A stretch of DNA of 64,000 nt from Burkholderiales bacterium (GTDB taxonomy: Bacteria > Pseudomonadota > Gammaproteobacteria > Burkholderiales > Burkholderiaceae_E): positions 1 through 64,000 of the forward strand of contig CANKWX010000009.1 in NCBI GenBank assembly GCA_947487165.1, in the 5' to 3' direction. The translations under genes and the position numbers were made by a program. Every line of letters begins with the position of its first letter. Position 1 is the stretch's first letter. Shown here piece by piece: positions 53,739-62,250 of this stretch. Under the pieces are notes generated by a model. It was not told the DNA's origin and did no database searches. It saw only the letters and a program-made list of their open reading frames with translations.

Positions 53739-55362
53739 GCGTCACCTCCTGGAAGGGGCGCAGATCAAGCTCAAGGCCCGATGCACGCAGCCCCTCATAG
53801 AAAGTCGGCACGTTGCCGCAACCGATGAACTCGCCGGCTGCAGCCGCGCCGCGCGCGCCCACGCGCGCCCGATAGTCGAAGAGCGGCTGCATCTGCACCC
53901 TGCCCGACTCGATGCCGGCGACCTCCATGATTGAGGTGATACGCCGTCTGCCATCGGCAAAGCGCGCCTGATGCACCACCACATCGATGGCGGCGGCCAC
54001 CTGCTCGCGGATCGCCGAGACCGGCAGGTCCATGCCGGCCATCAGCGTCATCACCTCCAGGCGCGAGATCACATCGCGCGGGCTGTTGGCATGCACGGTG
54101 GTGAGCGAGCCGTCATGCCCGGTGTTCATCGCCTGCAGCATGTCGAGGGTCTCTCCACCCCGGCACTCGCCGACCACGATGCGATCCGGGCGCATACGCA
54201 GGGCATTGCGTACCAGGTCGCGGATGGTGATTTCGCCGCGCTGCTCGAGATTGGGCGGCCGGCCTTCGAGCTGCACCAGATGCTCGTGGCGCAGACTGAG
54301 CTCGGCGGCATCCTCAATCGTGATGATCCGCTCGCCCGGCGGAATCAGATTGGAGAGCACATTGAGCAGCGTGGTCTTGCCTGAACTTGTGCCACCCGAA
54401 ATCACGATATTGCGCCGCTGCTCGACGCACACCCGCAAGAAGTCGAACATTTCGCTTGAGGCCGCGCCCGCGTCGATCAGGTCTTGCGGACCTTTAAGGC
54501 TGCGGGCAAATCGCCGGATGGTGAGCGCCGGCCCGCGCAGTGCAAGGGGCGGGATGATCGCGTTGACCCGCGAACCATCGGCCAGCCGCGCATCGACCAT
54601 CGGCGAGGACTCATCGATGCGCCGGCCAAGCGGTGCGACGATGCGCTCGATCACGCTGCGAACTGCGGCATTGTCAGTGAATGCGCTGGGATGGCGCTGC
54701 AAGCGGCCAGCCCGCTCGACCCAGATTTCATCCGACGCATTGACCATGATCTCGCTGATGGCGGCATCGTTGAGCAGGCGCTCGAGCGGACCCAGTCCAA
54801 TCGATTCATCCAGCACATCGACGATCAGCTGCTCGCGATCGATGGCCTCAGGCAGGCTGATCGACTCATCGAGGAGTTGATTGATCACGCCGCGAATCTC
54901 AACGCGCAGCGCGTCGGTGTCGGCCAGGCGCAGGTCGCGTCGACGCAGATCAAGGGTCTGCAAGACCTGACGATGCACCAGACGGCGCCAGCTCAGGGTG
55001 TCTTGCGCCAAGCTGGGCGAAGTGGGTTGCGAGCCGCTGGTCGCCGCACTCGGCTCCTCAGACTCGAGCTGCACCCGCAGCCGATGCCCCGCGATCTCGA
55101 TCAGATCGAGTGGCGAGAGCGGGCCGAAATCGGTGATGCGCTCGCCATTGACCAGCGTGCCACCGAGTGTCCCGGCGTCTGTCATACGCACCGCGCGGCC
55201 TTTGGCGCCCAGCTCGATCTGCAGCTGCGCATGCACCCGTCCAACCCGCCATCCAGCGAGCACCAGCTCGCAATCGCGGCTGCGACCGATGCGACACGGC
55301 AGTCGCTCGATGCGATGGATGAGCGCGGGTTGATCGGCTTGTTCGATCGAGATCAGCAGCAT
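53728..55362 (-). CDS. tadA: TadA/CpaF motor ATPase with N-terminal FHA domain
   Basis: A 544-residue protein. Residues about 1-100 form a forkhead-associated domain: CRIGRSRDCELV, VGRVHAQL and GTLVNGERI carry the Arg, Ser/His and Asn positions of phosphothreonine-binding FHA loops. From about 125 on is the CpaF ATPase: RGVINQLLDE, LDESIGLGPLERLLND, SEIMVN, Walker A GGTSSGKTT (323-331), IEDAAEL, the Asp box RPDRIVVGECRGGE and the His box NTGHDGSLTTVHAN. Typical CpaF lacks FHA. It powers pilus extension and probably retraction. The fusion suggests control by Ser/Thr phosphorylation. Confidence 0.92.
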   Translation of the reverse strand: MLLISIEQADQPALIHRIERLPCRIGRSRDCELVLAGWRVGRVHAQLQIELGAKGRAVRMTDAGTLGGTLVNGERITDFGPLSPLDLIEIAGHRLRVQLESEEPSAATSGSQPTSPSLAQDTLSWRRLVHRQVLQTLDLRRRDLRLADTDALRVEIRGVINQLLDESISLPEAIDREQLIVDVLDESIGLGPLERLLNDAAISEIMVNASDEIWVERAGRLQRHPSAFTDNAAVRSVIERIVAPLGRRIDESSPMVDARLADGSRVNAIIPPLALRGPALTIRRFARSLKGPQDLIDAGAASSEMFDFLRVCVEQRRNIVISGGTSSGKTTLLNVLSNLIPPGERIITIEDAAELSLRHEHLVQLEGRPPNLEQRGEITIRDLVRNALRMRPDRIVVGECRGGETLDMLQAMNTGHDGSLTTVHANSPRDVISRLEVMTLMAGMDLPVSAIREQVAAAIDVVVHQARFADGRRRITSIMEVAGIESGRVQMQPLFDYRARVGARGAAAAGEFIGCGNVPTFYEGLRASGLELDLRPFQEVTHGR

Positions 55363-55377
55363 CTTCTTGACTCCTTC

Positions 55378-56949
55378 TCAGTCGACCATCCGCAGCCGCT
55401 CACGGCTTGCGCGATAGCGGGTGGTCGTGCCGCGGTCTTCTCCGGTGATGTCGAGCGGTGTCGGGATCGGTACGGGCGGCGTTAGGGGTGCGGCTTGCGG
55501 CCGTGGCGTGTCGTCCCAGGGCAGTGGTACTGGCGCGGGCGACACCTGAGGCAGCAGACGTATCGGCTCGGGCATCTGAGTGGGTCCAATCGTCGCGCCC
55601 TGCGGCGGCATCGGGCCACCGGTCACGAAGCGCGGCGTGATGAACACCACCAGATCGGTCTGCCGATCGCGAAACTGCCGCGAACGAAAGAGTGGACCCA
55701 GCACCGGCAGCTCGGAGGCACCGGCCACACGATCCATGTTGCGTGTGCCTTCCTCGGAAAGCAGACCGGCGATGACCAGCGTCTCGTTCTCGCGCAGATT
55801 GACGTCGGTCTCGGCGCGTCGTTTGGTGAGCCCTGGAATCTGCTTGACCGCGATCTCAAAATTGATCGACGAGATCTCGGTGGCCACCCGCGCGGCGATC
55901 ACGCCGGTTTCGCTCGCCACCGGACTGACATCGAACTTGATGCCGTATTCCTTGAACGCCACTGAGGCTGTGCCGAGCGCCCCGGTGATCGGGATCGGTA
56001 GCTCGCCACCAGCAATGAAGCGCGCACTGCCACCTGAACGACACGACAGACGAGGCTCGGCGAGGATCACCGCATCGCCGCTCTGCACCAGCAGATTGAT
56101 CATCGAGGCCAGCGACGAGGCGATCGACAGGCTGCTCGCAAAGGGCCAAATGCGCGGGCGGATCTCAAGGCTGGTGCCATCGGCTGCGCCACCCGGCTGC
56201 AGGGCCGTGCTTCGCCAGGCATCGCCAATCACCTGAAAATTCGGGCCCGCTGCAGAGGTATTCCACTTGATGCCGATGTCTTGCAGCAGCTCGCGGCGGA
56301 TCTCGACGAACTTCACATCCATCGCGATCATGCGTTCCATGCCGATGCGCGGCAGCATGTTCACCACCTGCGGGAAGCGCTTGCCGATCTCGTTGATGCG
56401 GCTGGCCAGCGCCTCGGACACCTCGCCGCCTTCGAGTACCACCTTGTCGCCCACAATGCGTGCGCTCACCTTGGGCGTATCGCCCAGCATCGACTGCACC
56501 TCGCCAAGCAAGCGACCGGTGTCGGCCGCCACGACGTTAAAGACGAAGCGCCGCTCCGGCCCGCTCTTGCCCCAGAGCACCAGCGTGCTCTGGCCGGGCG
56601 CTTCGGGCAGCACCAGCACCTGCCGATCATCGAGCGCCGTGGCTTGAATCACCTTGCCGTTGCCAACCGCCATGCGGCGCACATCGCGCTCATTGAGCAC
56701 ATGGGCTTCGCCGACGTAGAGCGTGATGGTTACGGTGGTCGATTCCGAAGACGGCGGTACCGATACCGGAATGGATGAGCCTTGCGGCGGCCTGGGCGAC
56801 TGCGCGGCCGCCGTCATGGCGGTCAGCGATGTGGCAAGGCACGCGACAACCAGCGCGGCAGGCCTGGTGGCAAGCCGGACGCCCACCGACGCTGCAGTCG
56901 GCCGGATCAATCGAAAATCGTAACGAGAAAAGGATGGGAAGAAGTCCAT
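55378..56949 (-). CDS. rcpA: Tad secretin (CpaC/RcpA)
   Basis: A 523-residue outer-membrane secretin. Signal peptide up to about residue 50 (cleavage after TAMTAAA). The N-terminal pilus-domain VTITLYVGEAHVLNERDVRRMAVGNGKVIQATAL is typical of CpaC; then a BON-like KVVLEGGEVSEALASRI and the secretin core: VKFVEIRRELLQDIGIKWN, VILAEPRLSCRSGGSARFIAGGELPIPI, YGIKFDVSPV and LPVLGPLFRSRQFRDRQTDLVVFITPRFV. The C-terminal Pro-rich tail is longer than usual. It is the exit pore for the Flp pilus; the assisting lipoprotein was not seen in the cluster. Confidence 0.93.
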   Translation of the reverse strand: MDFFPSFSRYDFRLIRPTAASVGVRLATRPAALVVACLATSLTAMTAAAQSPRPPQGSSIPVSVPPSSESTTVTITLYVGEAHVLNERDVRRMAVGNGKVIQATALDDRQVLVLPEAPGQSTLVLWGKSGPERRFVFNVVAADTGRLLGEVQSMLGDTPKVSARIVGDKVVLEGGEVSEALASRINEIGKRFPQVVNMLPRIGMERMIAMDVKFVEIRRELLQDIGIKWNTSAAGPNFQVIGDAWRSTALQPGGAADGTSLEIRPRIWPFASSLSIASSLASMINLLVQSGDAVILAEPRLSCRSGGSARFIAGGELPIPITGALGTASVAFKEYGIKFDVSPVASETGVIAARVATEISSINFEIAVKQIPGLTKRRAETDVNLRENETLVIAGLLSEEGTRNMDRVAGASELPVLGPLFRSRQFRDRQTDLVVFITPRFVTGGPMPPQGATIGPTQMPEPIRLLPQVSPAPVPLPWDDTPRPQAAPLTPPVPIPTPLDITGEDRGTTTRYRASRERLRMVD

Positions 56950-56985
56950 GAGGGCAGGTCCTGGGCGTGAAGGTCGATGACCCGC

Positions 56986-58056
56986 TCAGCGATAGAACGG
57001 CACGACGGTGGGCGGCTCGAGCGCACGCTCGAGTTGCTGCAGCGGGGAAGGATTGGTGGCGTCGGGTTGGCCTGACATCGGCACGGCAGGGCTCTGTGTC
57101 GACGATTTAGGCAGCGATGAACTCGGACCCGCGGCATCCACCGTAGCCACACCACCTGCAGCCGTCGCCCCGCTATTGGCAGGCAAGGGCCCCCGCCCGC
57201 CCACGATCACTTCGGTTGCAGGACGCGGGCCAGCGGCGACCTGCACTGCAGGCGCCTGCGGCGGGGGCAGCCCGAGCAGCATGTTGACGTCCAGGCGCTT
57301 GTCGCCGACCGGCATGCGGTCGTTCGGATTGCGCAGCACCGCAGTGAGCTTGCCGCTGCGCTGCGCGACGACCAGCTTTTGTGCGCGCTCAGGATCAACT
57401 TCCACCGTGATTGAGGTATAGCCGCGCGGATTGGCAGGCTCATCATTCGCGCTCGCCCGCGATTGACGCCCGACCGCCATCACCGCGACATCCTGCATCA
57501 GCGTGCGGGTGATCTCGGGCTGCATCACACCCGCCGCAGGGGCAGGCCGCACCGAGAGCATGAGGTCGATGTGATCGCCTGGCTGCAGCATGCCGGAGAG
57601 CGAATTGACCTCGTCGACCACAATGGTCATTGCGCGTATGCCGGGCTTGATACGGGTCGATATCGGGCCGGCCTCGACGCTGGCCAGACTCGCCGCAAAG
57701 AGCGGCTCACCGGCCTTCATTGGCAACTGCAGTTTCGAACCTGCCACGCTATCGAAACGCGCCGGCGTGATCGCACCGCCCGGCGCGAACTCGCGCGGCA
57801 TCGATCGCGCCGCCATGGTCTCGGAGCCAACCAGGTCGCCCCGACGCAAATCGCGACGCGCCACCACCACCTCGACCATTTCGCTCTTTGGCGCAAGGCG
57901 CGCCTTTTCAAGCGCCAGTCGGTCGCCGATGTAGTTGCGTGCCCCGACCACCGCGATGGCACCGAAGGCCAAGGCACCGAGCGCCATGGCGAGTGTGCGA
58001 CGGGCTTTAAACCAGCCCCAGAGGCGGCTAAAGGATTCAATCGAAGGGAGTCTCAT
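56986..58056 (-). CDS. rcpC: Flp pilus assembly protein CpaB/RcpC
   Basis: A 356-residue protein with an inner-membrane helix (about 22-42), a SAF domain (VVARRDLRRGDLVGSETMAARSMP) and the RcpC region IKPGIRAMTIVVDEVNSLSGMLQPGDHIDLML, then VTLRNP-like SGKLTAVLRNPNDRMP. The C-terminal 100 residues are Pro/Ala/Ser-rich. It lies just upstream of the secretin gene, as usual. Known role: periplasmic linker between the secretin and the inner-membrane complex. Confidence 0.91.
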   Translation of the reverse strand: MRLPSIESFSRLWGWFKARRTLAMALGALAFGAIAVVGARNYIGDRLALEKARLAPKSEMVEVVVARRDLRRGDLVGSETMAARSMPREFAPGGAITPARFDSVAGSKLQLPMKAGEPLFAASLASVEAGPISTRIKPGIRAMTIVVDEVNSLSGMLQPGDHIDLMLSVRPAPAAGVMQPEITRTLMQDVAVMAVGRQSRASANDEPANPRGYTSITVEVDPERAQKLVVAQRSGKLTAVLRNPNDRMPVGDKRLDVNMLLGLPPPQAPAVQVAAGPRPATEVIVGGRGPLPANSGATAAGGVATVDAAGPSSSLPKSSTQSPAVPMSGQPDATNPSPLQQLERALEPPTVVPFYR

Positions 58057-58120
58057 GATCTTGGATTCATGGGGTTGATACGGTTACGGGCAGCGCTGAT
58101 GGCTGTGCTTGAGGTTGTAC

Positions 58121-58321
58121 TCAGGGCTGTGATATCGCCCAGGTAAAGCGTCGGTAGTGCTCGGCCACCGCAGAAACAAGCTCGTTGACCGGTCCTTGTG
58201 CACCGAGACTCATCGCGAGTGCGACGAGTGCGAGCACGAGCAGGTAATCGGTGGCGGCCTGGCCCATTGATGACGAGCGCATAAGCAGGCGATGACACGG
58301 CCGAAGCAATGCGCGCGTCAT
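58121..58321 (-). CDS. Small class III prepilin-like protein (Flp-like)
   Basis: A 66-residue protein starting at ATG 58321, which overlaps the preceding stop (ATGA). After a basic leader comes MGQAATDYLLVLALVALAM: Gly20 at the cut, Asp at +5 where Flp pilins have Glu, Tyr at +6, and a hydrophobic helix. The remainder (VNELVSAVAEHYRRFTWAIS) resembles a short Flp tail. Seen: the prepilin pattern. Inferred: a second, minor Flp-type subunit beside the pilin at 61.5 kb. The Asp would be an unusual processing site. Confidence 0.7.
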   Translation of the reverse strand: MTRALLRPCHRLLMRSSSMGQAATDYLLVLALVALAMSLGAQGPVNELVSAVAEHYRRFTWAISQP

Positions 58322-58980
58322 CGCCCCTGACTCCAATGCATCACGACAGCGGTCGCACCGCGATGCGCTGACACCGTGGCGACCACGGTTTCTCCGCCAC
58401 GCCGCAGCGCAAGCGCCTCGCCCGACGCCGATGCCGCATCGCCACCGCGATACCAGGCCGCGCGCTGTGCGGGCATCCCTGACGCCGGATCAGCGACAAA
58501 GCCTGCGGCCTGCGCACTGGCCCGCAGATGCGAGGCCGCCGCCGAGGGCGATGCCCCGACCAGCGCCACCAGTGTGGCTGCGTCACGCCCCGGATCGTGA
58601 TGGTCGATGCGACGCAGCAGCTTCGATGACGTGGGCAGCCAATCGAGCAGGTGACTGGCCGCCGCTGCAGAAGCTTGCAAGTTGATTGCGGGAACCCACC
58701 GCGAGCGCAGACCCTCGGTGCCGGATGCAGTAGCCCGCACCTGCACGGTCTCGATACCCTGCCCCGAACGTACAGACAGCATCGTCCAATCACCTGAGCG
58801 CGCTTCGACCACCGGCACGCCCTGATTGCGCCATCGCTCGCGCATCGGCGCCAGCACCTGACCCGGCGCTTCATGCGAAGAGAAGCGATGGGTCGTCACC
58901 GCATGCTTGTCGAAGGCAGCTGCGGACATGACCAGCTCGGGCGGGGAAGCCTCAGGCAGACTATTTGGAAGGGTATCCAT
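58318..58980 (-). CDS. Unknown protein of Tad cluster
   Basis: A 220-residue protein I do not recognise. No signal peptide and no membrane helix. It is Ala-rich and contains several His (KHAVTTHRFSSHEAP, RIDHHDPGRD). A central repeat-like pair, ASAAAASHLLDWL and PSAAASHLRASAQAAGF, may form amphipathic helices, and the ends of the protein look beta-rich (WTMLSVRSGQGIETVQVRA, ETVVATVSAHRGATAVVMHW). It is flanked by pilin-type genes with a 4-base overlap downstream and 11 bases upstream, so it is part of the operon. A cytosolic or secreted accessory factor is possible. Confidence 0.75.
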   Translation of the reverse strand: MDTLPNSLPEASPPELVMSAAAFDKHAVTTHRFSSHEAPGQVLAPMRERWRNQGVPVVEARSGDWTMLSVRSGQGIETVQVRATASGTEGLRSRWVPAINLQASAAAASHLLDWLPTSSKLLRRIDHHDPGRDAATLVALVGASPSAAASHLRASAQAAGFVADPASGMPAQRAAWYRGGDAASASGEALALRRGGETVVATVSAHRGATAVVMHWSQGR

Positions 58981-58991
58981 GCGTCATTGAC

Positions 58992-60008
58992 TCAAAGGGC
59001 GTTGGCGCCAGCCGAAGGCATCTCGGCTGGCAAGGACGGAGTGAGGGGATCGGCATTGGAGTCGGTGCTGGCCGCGCCGCCTGTAAACAGCCCGAGCCGA
59101 TCAGGCGGCACCAGATCGACATCGATCTGGTAGGGCTTGAACTCGCTGGCACGCGACTCGAAGCCCAGCAACGCACCAGTGCCAAGGAGCGCGCGCACCG
59201 GCAGCCAGGCCGCCCGCAGCGCCGGCTCGACACCCGGGAGGCGCGCGCCGGCATCGACACGGGTCTGCACACTGTCGGGCGCGTTGCCATAGGGGCCGGA
59301 CGCGGTCCAGGCATCTGTGAGGATCGACAGGCGCGCCTTGAGGGTGATTGGCATCGCGGTCATGCGCCTGAGCCAGCCGTCATCTGGCCTGCTTCGGGCC
59401 ACATCAACCTGCACCCGCGCATCAATAAAACCGGCCTCCAGATCGAGGCCGAATCGCCCGGGGCCACCCAACTCAGAGAGCAGACGCACCGCCCCCGGAA
59501 AACTGCGATCGCCCTGCCCGCCGGCAAAGGCAAACGGACTGTTGAAGCGCACCGGCGCAATCTCGATCGAGACGTCTTCAAAGCGCTCGAGCAGCGGCTT
59601 GCCGGTGCGATCGACCCACAGCGCATTGCCATTGGAAGCGTTGACGTCGCCTGCGGCGTTATCGTCGCTGCGCAGGCCCGCGCGAGGCGCAGCGAACAGT
59701 CGCTTGCGCAGTTCGGCGGCGAATTTCTCAGACTGTGCAGACTGCCCATTTTGAGCACCGCCGCCCGACTCACCATGGCCTTGCGCCGCAGCACTGCACT
59801 CCTGGGCCCTGACCGTGCACTCGAAGGCCAGCGCTCGCGCAGCGGCGATCGTGGCCTGCTGCATGTCCTGCATCCGCGCCAGCCACGCCACGCCAAAAAA
59901 CACCGGCACGATCGCAAGCATCGCAACCAGAAGCTCGAGCAGAGCCTGGCCACCCTGGCCGCGCTTGCCGTGACGATCGTGCTGATCACCGAGCGTCTTA
60001 GTGCACAT
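58992..60008 (-). CDS. TadE/TadG-like pseudopilin
   Basis: A 338-residue protein from ATG 60008; the longer opening upstream only overlaps the next gene in another frame. The N-terminal basic segment GKRGQGG leads to QALLELLVAMLAIVPVFFGVAWLARMQDMQQATIAAARALAFECTV, a TadE-type helix with Glu at +5 after Gly. The C-terminal 270 residues are periplasmic with no known domain and a few Cys. Longer than standard TadE. It overlaps the TadG-like gene by 11 bases. Likely a minor pseudopilin or tip component. Confidence 0.8.
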   Translation of the reverse strand: MCTKTLGDQHDRHGKRGQGGQALLELLVAMLAIVPVFFGVAWLARMQDMQQATIAAARALAFECTVRAQECSAAAQGHGESGGGAQNGQSAQSEKFAAELRKRLFAAPRAGLRSDDNAAGDVNASNGNALWVDRTGKPLLERFEDVSIEIAPVRFNSPFAFAGGQGDRSFPGAVRLLSELGGPGRFGLDLEAGFIDARVQVDVARSRPDDGWLRRMTAMPITLKARLSILTDAWTASGPYGNAPDSVQTRVDAGARLPGVEPALRAAWLPVRALLGTGALLGFESRASEFKPYQIDVDLVPPDRLGLFTGGAASTDSNADPLTPSLPAEMPSAGANAL

Positions 60009-61452
60009 AGGCTTGCGCCACCCCGCGCTGCGCAGCAGTCGGTGCCACCAGACGCACCTGCCAATAAGGATTGAACAAGCTCGCGTATTCGGTGCGAGCC
60101 GGCGCGCCCGGCGGGCGACTGAAATAGACCTCGGCAGCCGAAAGTGCCCACAAATGCGGGCTGGAATCGCCGGCAAAATGATCGAGCGGCAACAGGCGGC
60201 CGGAGGCAAGCGTGCGATTGGCAGCGGTTGCCACATCAGCACCAGCCTGACGCGCCACCACCGCCAGGCCGCTGGTTGGAAAGGCGGCATTGGCAAGCTG
60301 CTCGTAATCAAGCTCGCGAACCCTGGCGATGCCGGCATAAGACGCCACCCCGGTCATCGCGCCGCTGGCCAGACCATTGGCACGCGGATTGGTCCAGACA
60401 TCGCTGCCGGTCTGCACGATGCTGCGCATCTCGGTTCCAGCCTCGGCAGCACCCCAGCCAAGCGGAATCGATTCACGCTCGCGGCAGCGGAAAAACGACA
60501 GGCTTTGCAGATGAAACGAGAGCGTGTCGACTGCCTCCCACCGCTGCAGATCGGGCGTGAGCGCGGTGCCGCCGCGCTTTCGCATGCGCATCAGCTTGAA
60601 ACACAGGCTGGGGATGGGCGTGAGGATTTCGTCGGACCGCGGCCCGCCGGTAAAACCATCGAGCGAGGCGACCACCAGATTGGCAAGGCGCTGGCGATCG
60701 GCCTCAGTTTCCCCACGCTTCGTGAAGGTCTGCCAGCTCTGGCCGGGGTCGGGCAGCACCCAGGCAAACAAACCACGGTCATTGGCTCGCGCGACTTCCG
60801 CGGCGACCATGCTCAGGCCGAAGCTTTGCGTGGAGAGCTGCAAAATCTCCTGACTGGTCTGAAGGATCTCCTTGTAGCCCAAGGCCTCGGCGCCTCGCGC
60901 CGGCACCTCAATTTCGGCCGCGACCTGGGCAGCCTGACTGGCAAGCGCCGCGGCTTCAGCCACCCCGGCGAACACCGCCTCGGCCGCCGGCAGAATGGTT
61001 GCGAATTGCGCCGCGTTACGGGTCAGGGTCTCGAAATAGCGAGCCCAGGACACCAGTGTGACTGCCTGCGCAATCGCCACTTCGTTGGCGATGATCGCGC
61101 GGTTGGAATAGGCGTGATAGTTGAGCACCCGGGCTCGCCACAGGCCGGCGCTGTAGGCCGCGGCATCGGCGGTGTCGGTCAGGCGCTGCTTGGCCGCAGC
61201 CACCTGACCGGCGCTGAACATCGCAAAAAGCACCGCACCACCTGCCAGCAGCAGGCCGAGCGCTACGAACAGCGACTGGCCGGCCTGCCTGAGACGGCCC
61301 TTAGCACCTGCCCGGCCGGCGGACGCAGATGAACTGCCAGCACCGCGAACAATCAGCCCGGCAGACCGCTTCGATCTGGAGGCAGCAGTCGGCGATGCGA
61401 TCAACAACGCGGTCGGCAACGCGGTCGGCAACAAGTTGGCGCGATTCATCAT
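59998..61452 (-). CDS. TadG-like pilus assembly protein
   Basis: A 484-residue protein. After an Ala/Ser/Arg-rich cytosolic stretch comes GQSLFVALGLLLAGGAVLFAMFSAGQVAAAKQRLTDTADAAAYSAGLWRARVLNYHAY, the membrane anchor and the DTADAAAYSAG motif typical of TadG/TadE_F families, where residues after the helix form an alpha-helical spine. The large periplasmic part shows no VWA metal site (no DxSxS), unlike many TadG proteins. Second gene of the cluster, 39 bases after the pilin gene. Probable minor pseudopilin or adhesin-like tip protein. Confidence 0.82.
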   Translation of the reverse strand: MMNRANLLPTALPTALLIASPTAASRSKRSAGLIVRGAGSSSASAGRAGAKGRLRQAGQSLFVALGLLLAGGAVLFAMFSAGQVAAAKQRLTDTADAAAYSAGLWRARVLNYHAYSNRAIIANEVAIAQAVTLVSWARYFETLTRNAAQFATILPAAEAVFAGVAEAAALASQAAQVAAEIEVPARGAEALGYKEILQTSQEILQLSTQSFGLSMVAAEVARANDRGLFAWVLPDPGQSWQTFTKRGETEADRQRLANLVVASLDGFTGGPRSDEILTPIPSLCFKLMRMRKRGGTALTPDLQRWEAVDTLSFHLQSLSFFRCRERESIPLGWGAAEAGTEMRSIVQTGSDVWTNPRANGLASGAMTGVASYAGIARVRELDYEQLANAAFPTSGLAVVARQAGADVATAANRTLASGRLLPLDHFAGDSSPHLWALSAAEVYFSRPPGAPARTEYASLFNPYWQVRLVAPTAAQRGVAQAYVH

Positions 61453-61491
61453 GAGCGGGCACGAAGGCGGCAGTGGTCGGCGGGCCTGGGC

Positions 61492-61800
61492 TCAGCGGTT
61501 ATCGGCGTTGTAGTTGTCGAGCCCTTTGCGCGTGGCCGCCTGGCTCTGCGCGGTGTTGGCCTGCGAGCGCGCGCCGCTGATCGCGGACGCCGCATCCTGC
61601 CCAGAAACTTCGAGCGCAAGCCCTGCGGTCTGATTGCGGATGGTCTGGCCGAGCAGCGTGTAGACACCGATCGCGGCGACCGCGATCAGTGCCACGACGA
61701 TGAGGTATTCGGTCATGCCTTGGCCACGATGACCGAGACGACCAGAGCGGAGAGTACGCCGGAGAAATGGTTGAGAAGCGAGGGGTTCGAGCAGGTTCAT
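61492..61800 (-). CDS. flp: Flp/Fap-type major pilin
   Basis: A 102-residue prepilin from ATG 61800. A 26-residue basic leader ends at Gly26, followed by QGMTEYLIVVALIAVAAIGVYTLLG: the G/XXXXEY class III processing site with Glu+5 and Tyr+6, then the hydrophobic helix. The tail (GLALEVSGQDAASAISGARSQ to YNADNR) is hydrophilic. It resembles Flp pilins but is longer than the 50-60 residue classical type. First gene of the cluster and the likely main subunit. The prepilin peptidase needed to cut it is not in the window. Confidence 0.88.
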   Translation of the reverse strand: MNLLEPLASQPFLRRTLRSGRLGHRGQGMTEYLIVVALIAVAAIGVYTLLGQTIRNQTAGLALEVSGQDAASAISGARSQANTAQSQAATRKGLDNYNADNR

Positions 61801-61932
61801 GAGACGTTCCGAATCAGGGTGAAGGGGCACCCATGATCGGGAATCCGACCGCTTTCGAACATTGCACCGAAGGCCGAGAAAACCGGCCGACGGCTTAGGA
61901 CTAAGGGCTTAGCGGTATCAAAACGACCGGGT

Positions 61933-62143
61933 CTAATCTGCGTGCAGCAGGAACTCGACCTTCACAGCTTCAAACGGAAATTCGATGCTCCCACCTTCGG
62001 CTCTGCTCAGTACACCCGCTGCCAGAAGCGCCGTGACATCGCCATGAACAGCCTCCACTCTTCCAGGCGGCTGCGAAATCGTCCAGCGCGTCAGAGGGGT
62101 CCCGGATATCAAGCGTCAGTGTTTTGAATGTTGCACCTCGCAA
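61933..62143 (-). pseudogene. Deleted HVO_A0114-type transcriptional regulator fossil
   Basis: On the minus strand TTG 62143 begins a frame reading RGATFKTLTLDIRDPSDAL then DDFAAAWKSG, the N-terminus of the HVO_A0114-like winged-helix regulators (often paired with toxins). A neighbouring frame continues EAVHGDVTALLAAGVLS then RAEGGSIEFPFEAVKVEFLL and a stop at 61933, the C-terminus of the same family. The middle, about 45 residues including the first DNA-binding helices, is missing, and the join shifts frame. So this is an internal-deletion relic between the Tad and aceA operons. Confidence 0.75.
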
Positions 62144-62154
62144 TGCCCATCCAA

Positions 62155-62190
62155 CAAAAAACCCGCAGAAGAATCGCTTCCTCTGCGGGC
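62155..62190 (-). terminator. Intrinsic terminator of aceA
   Basis: On the minus strand an 8-bp GC-rich stem (CCCGCAGA at 62162-62169 pairs with TCTGCGGG at 62182-62189) is followed by a run of six T. It lies 61 bases after the aceA stop, in the right orientation. A classical Rho-independent terminator. Confidence 0.9.
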
Positions 62191-62250
62191 TGTCGAGCGG
62201 CATCGCTTATCGCGACACCGGCTCCTGATAAACCGATTCAGTAACGCTGA

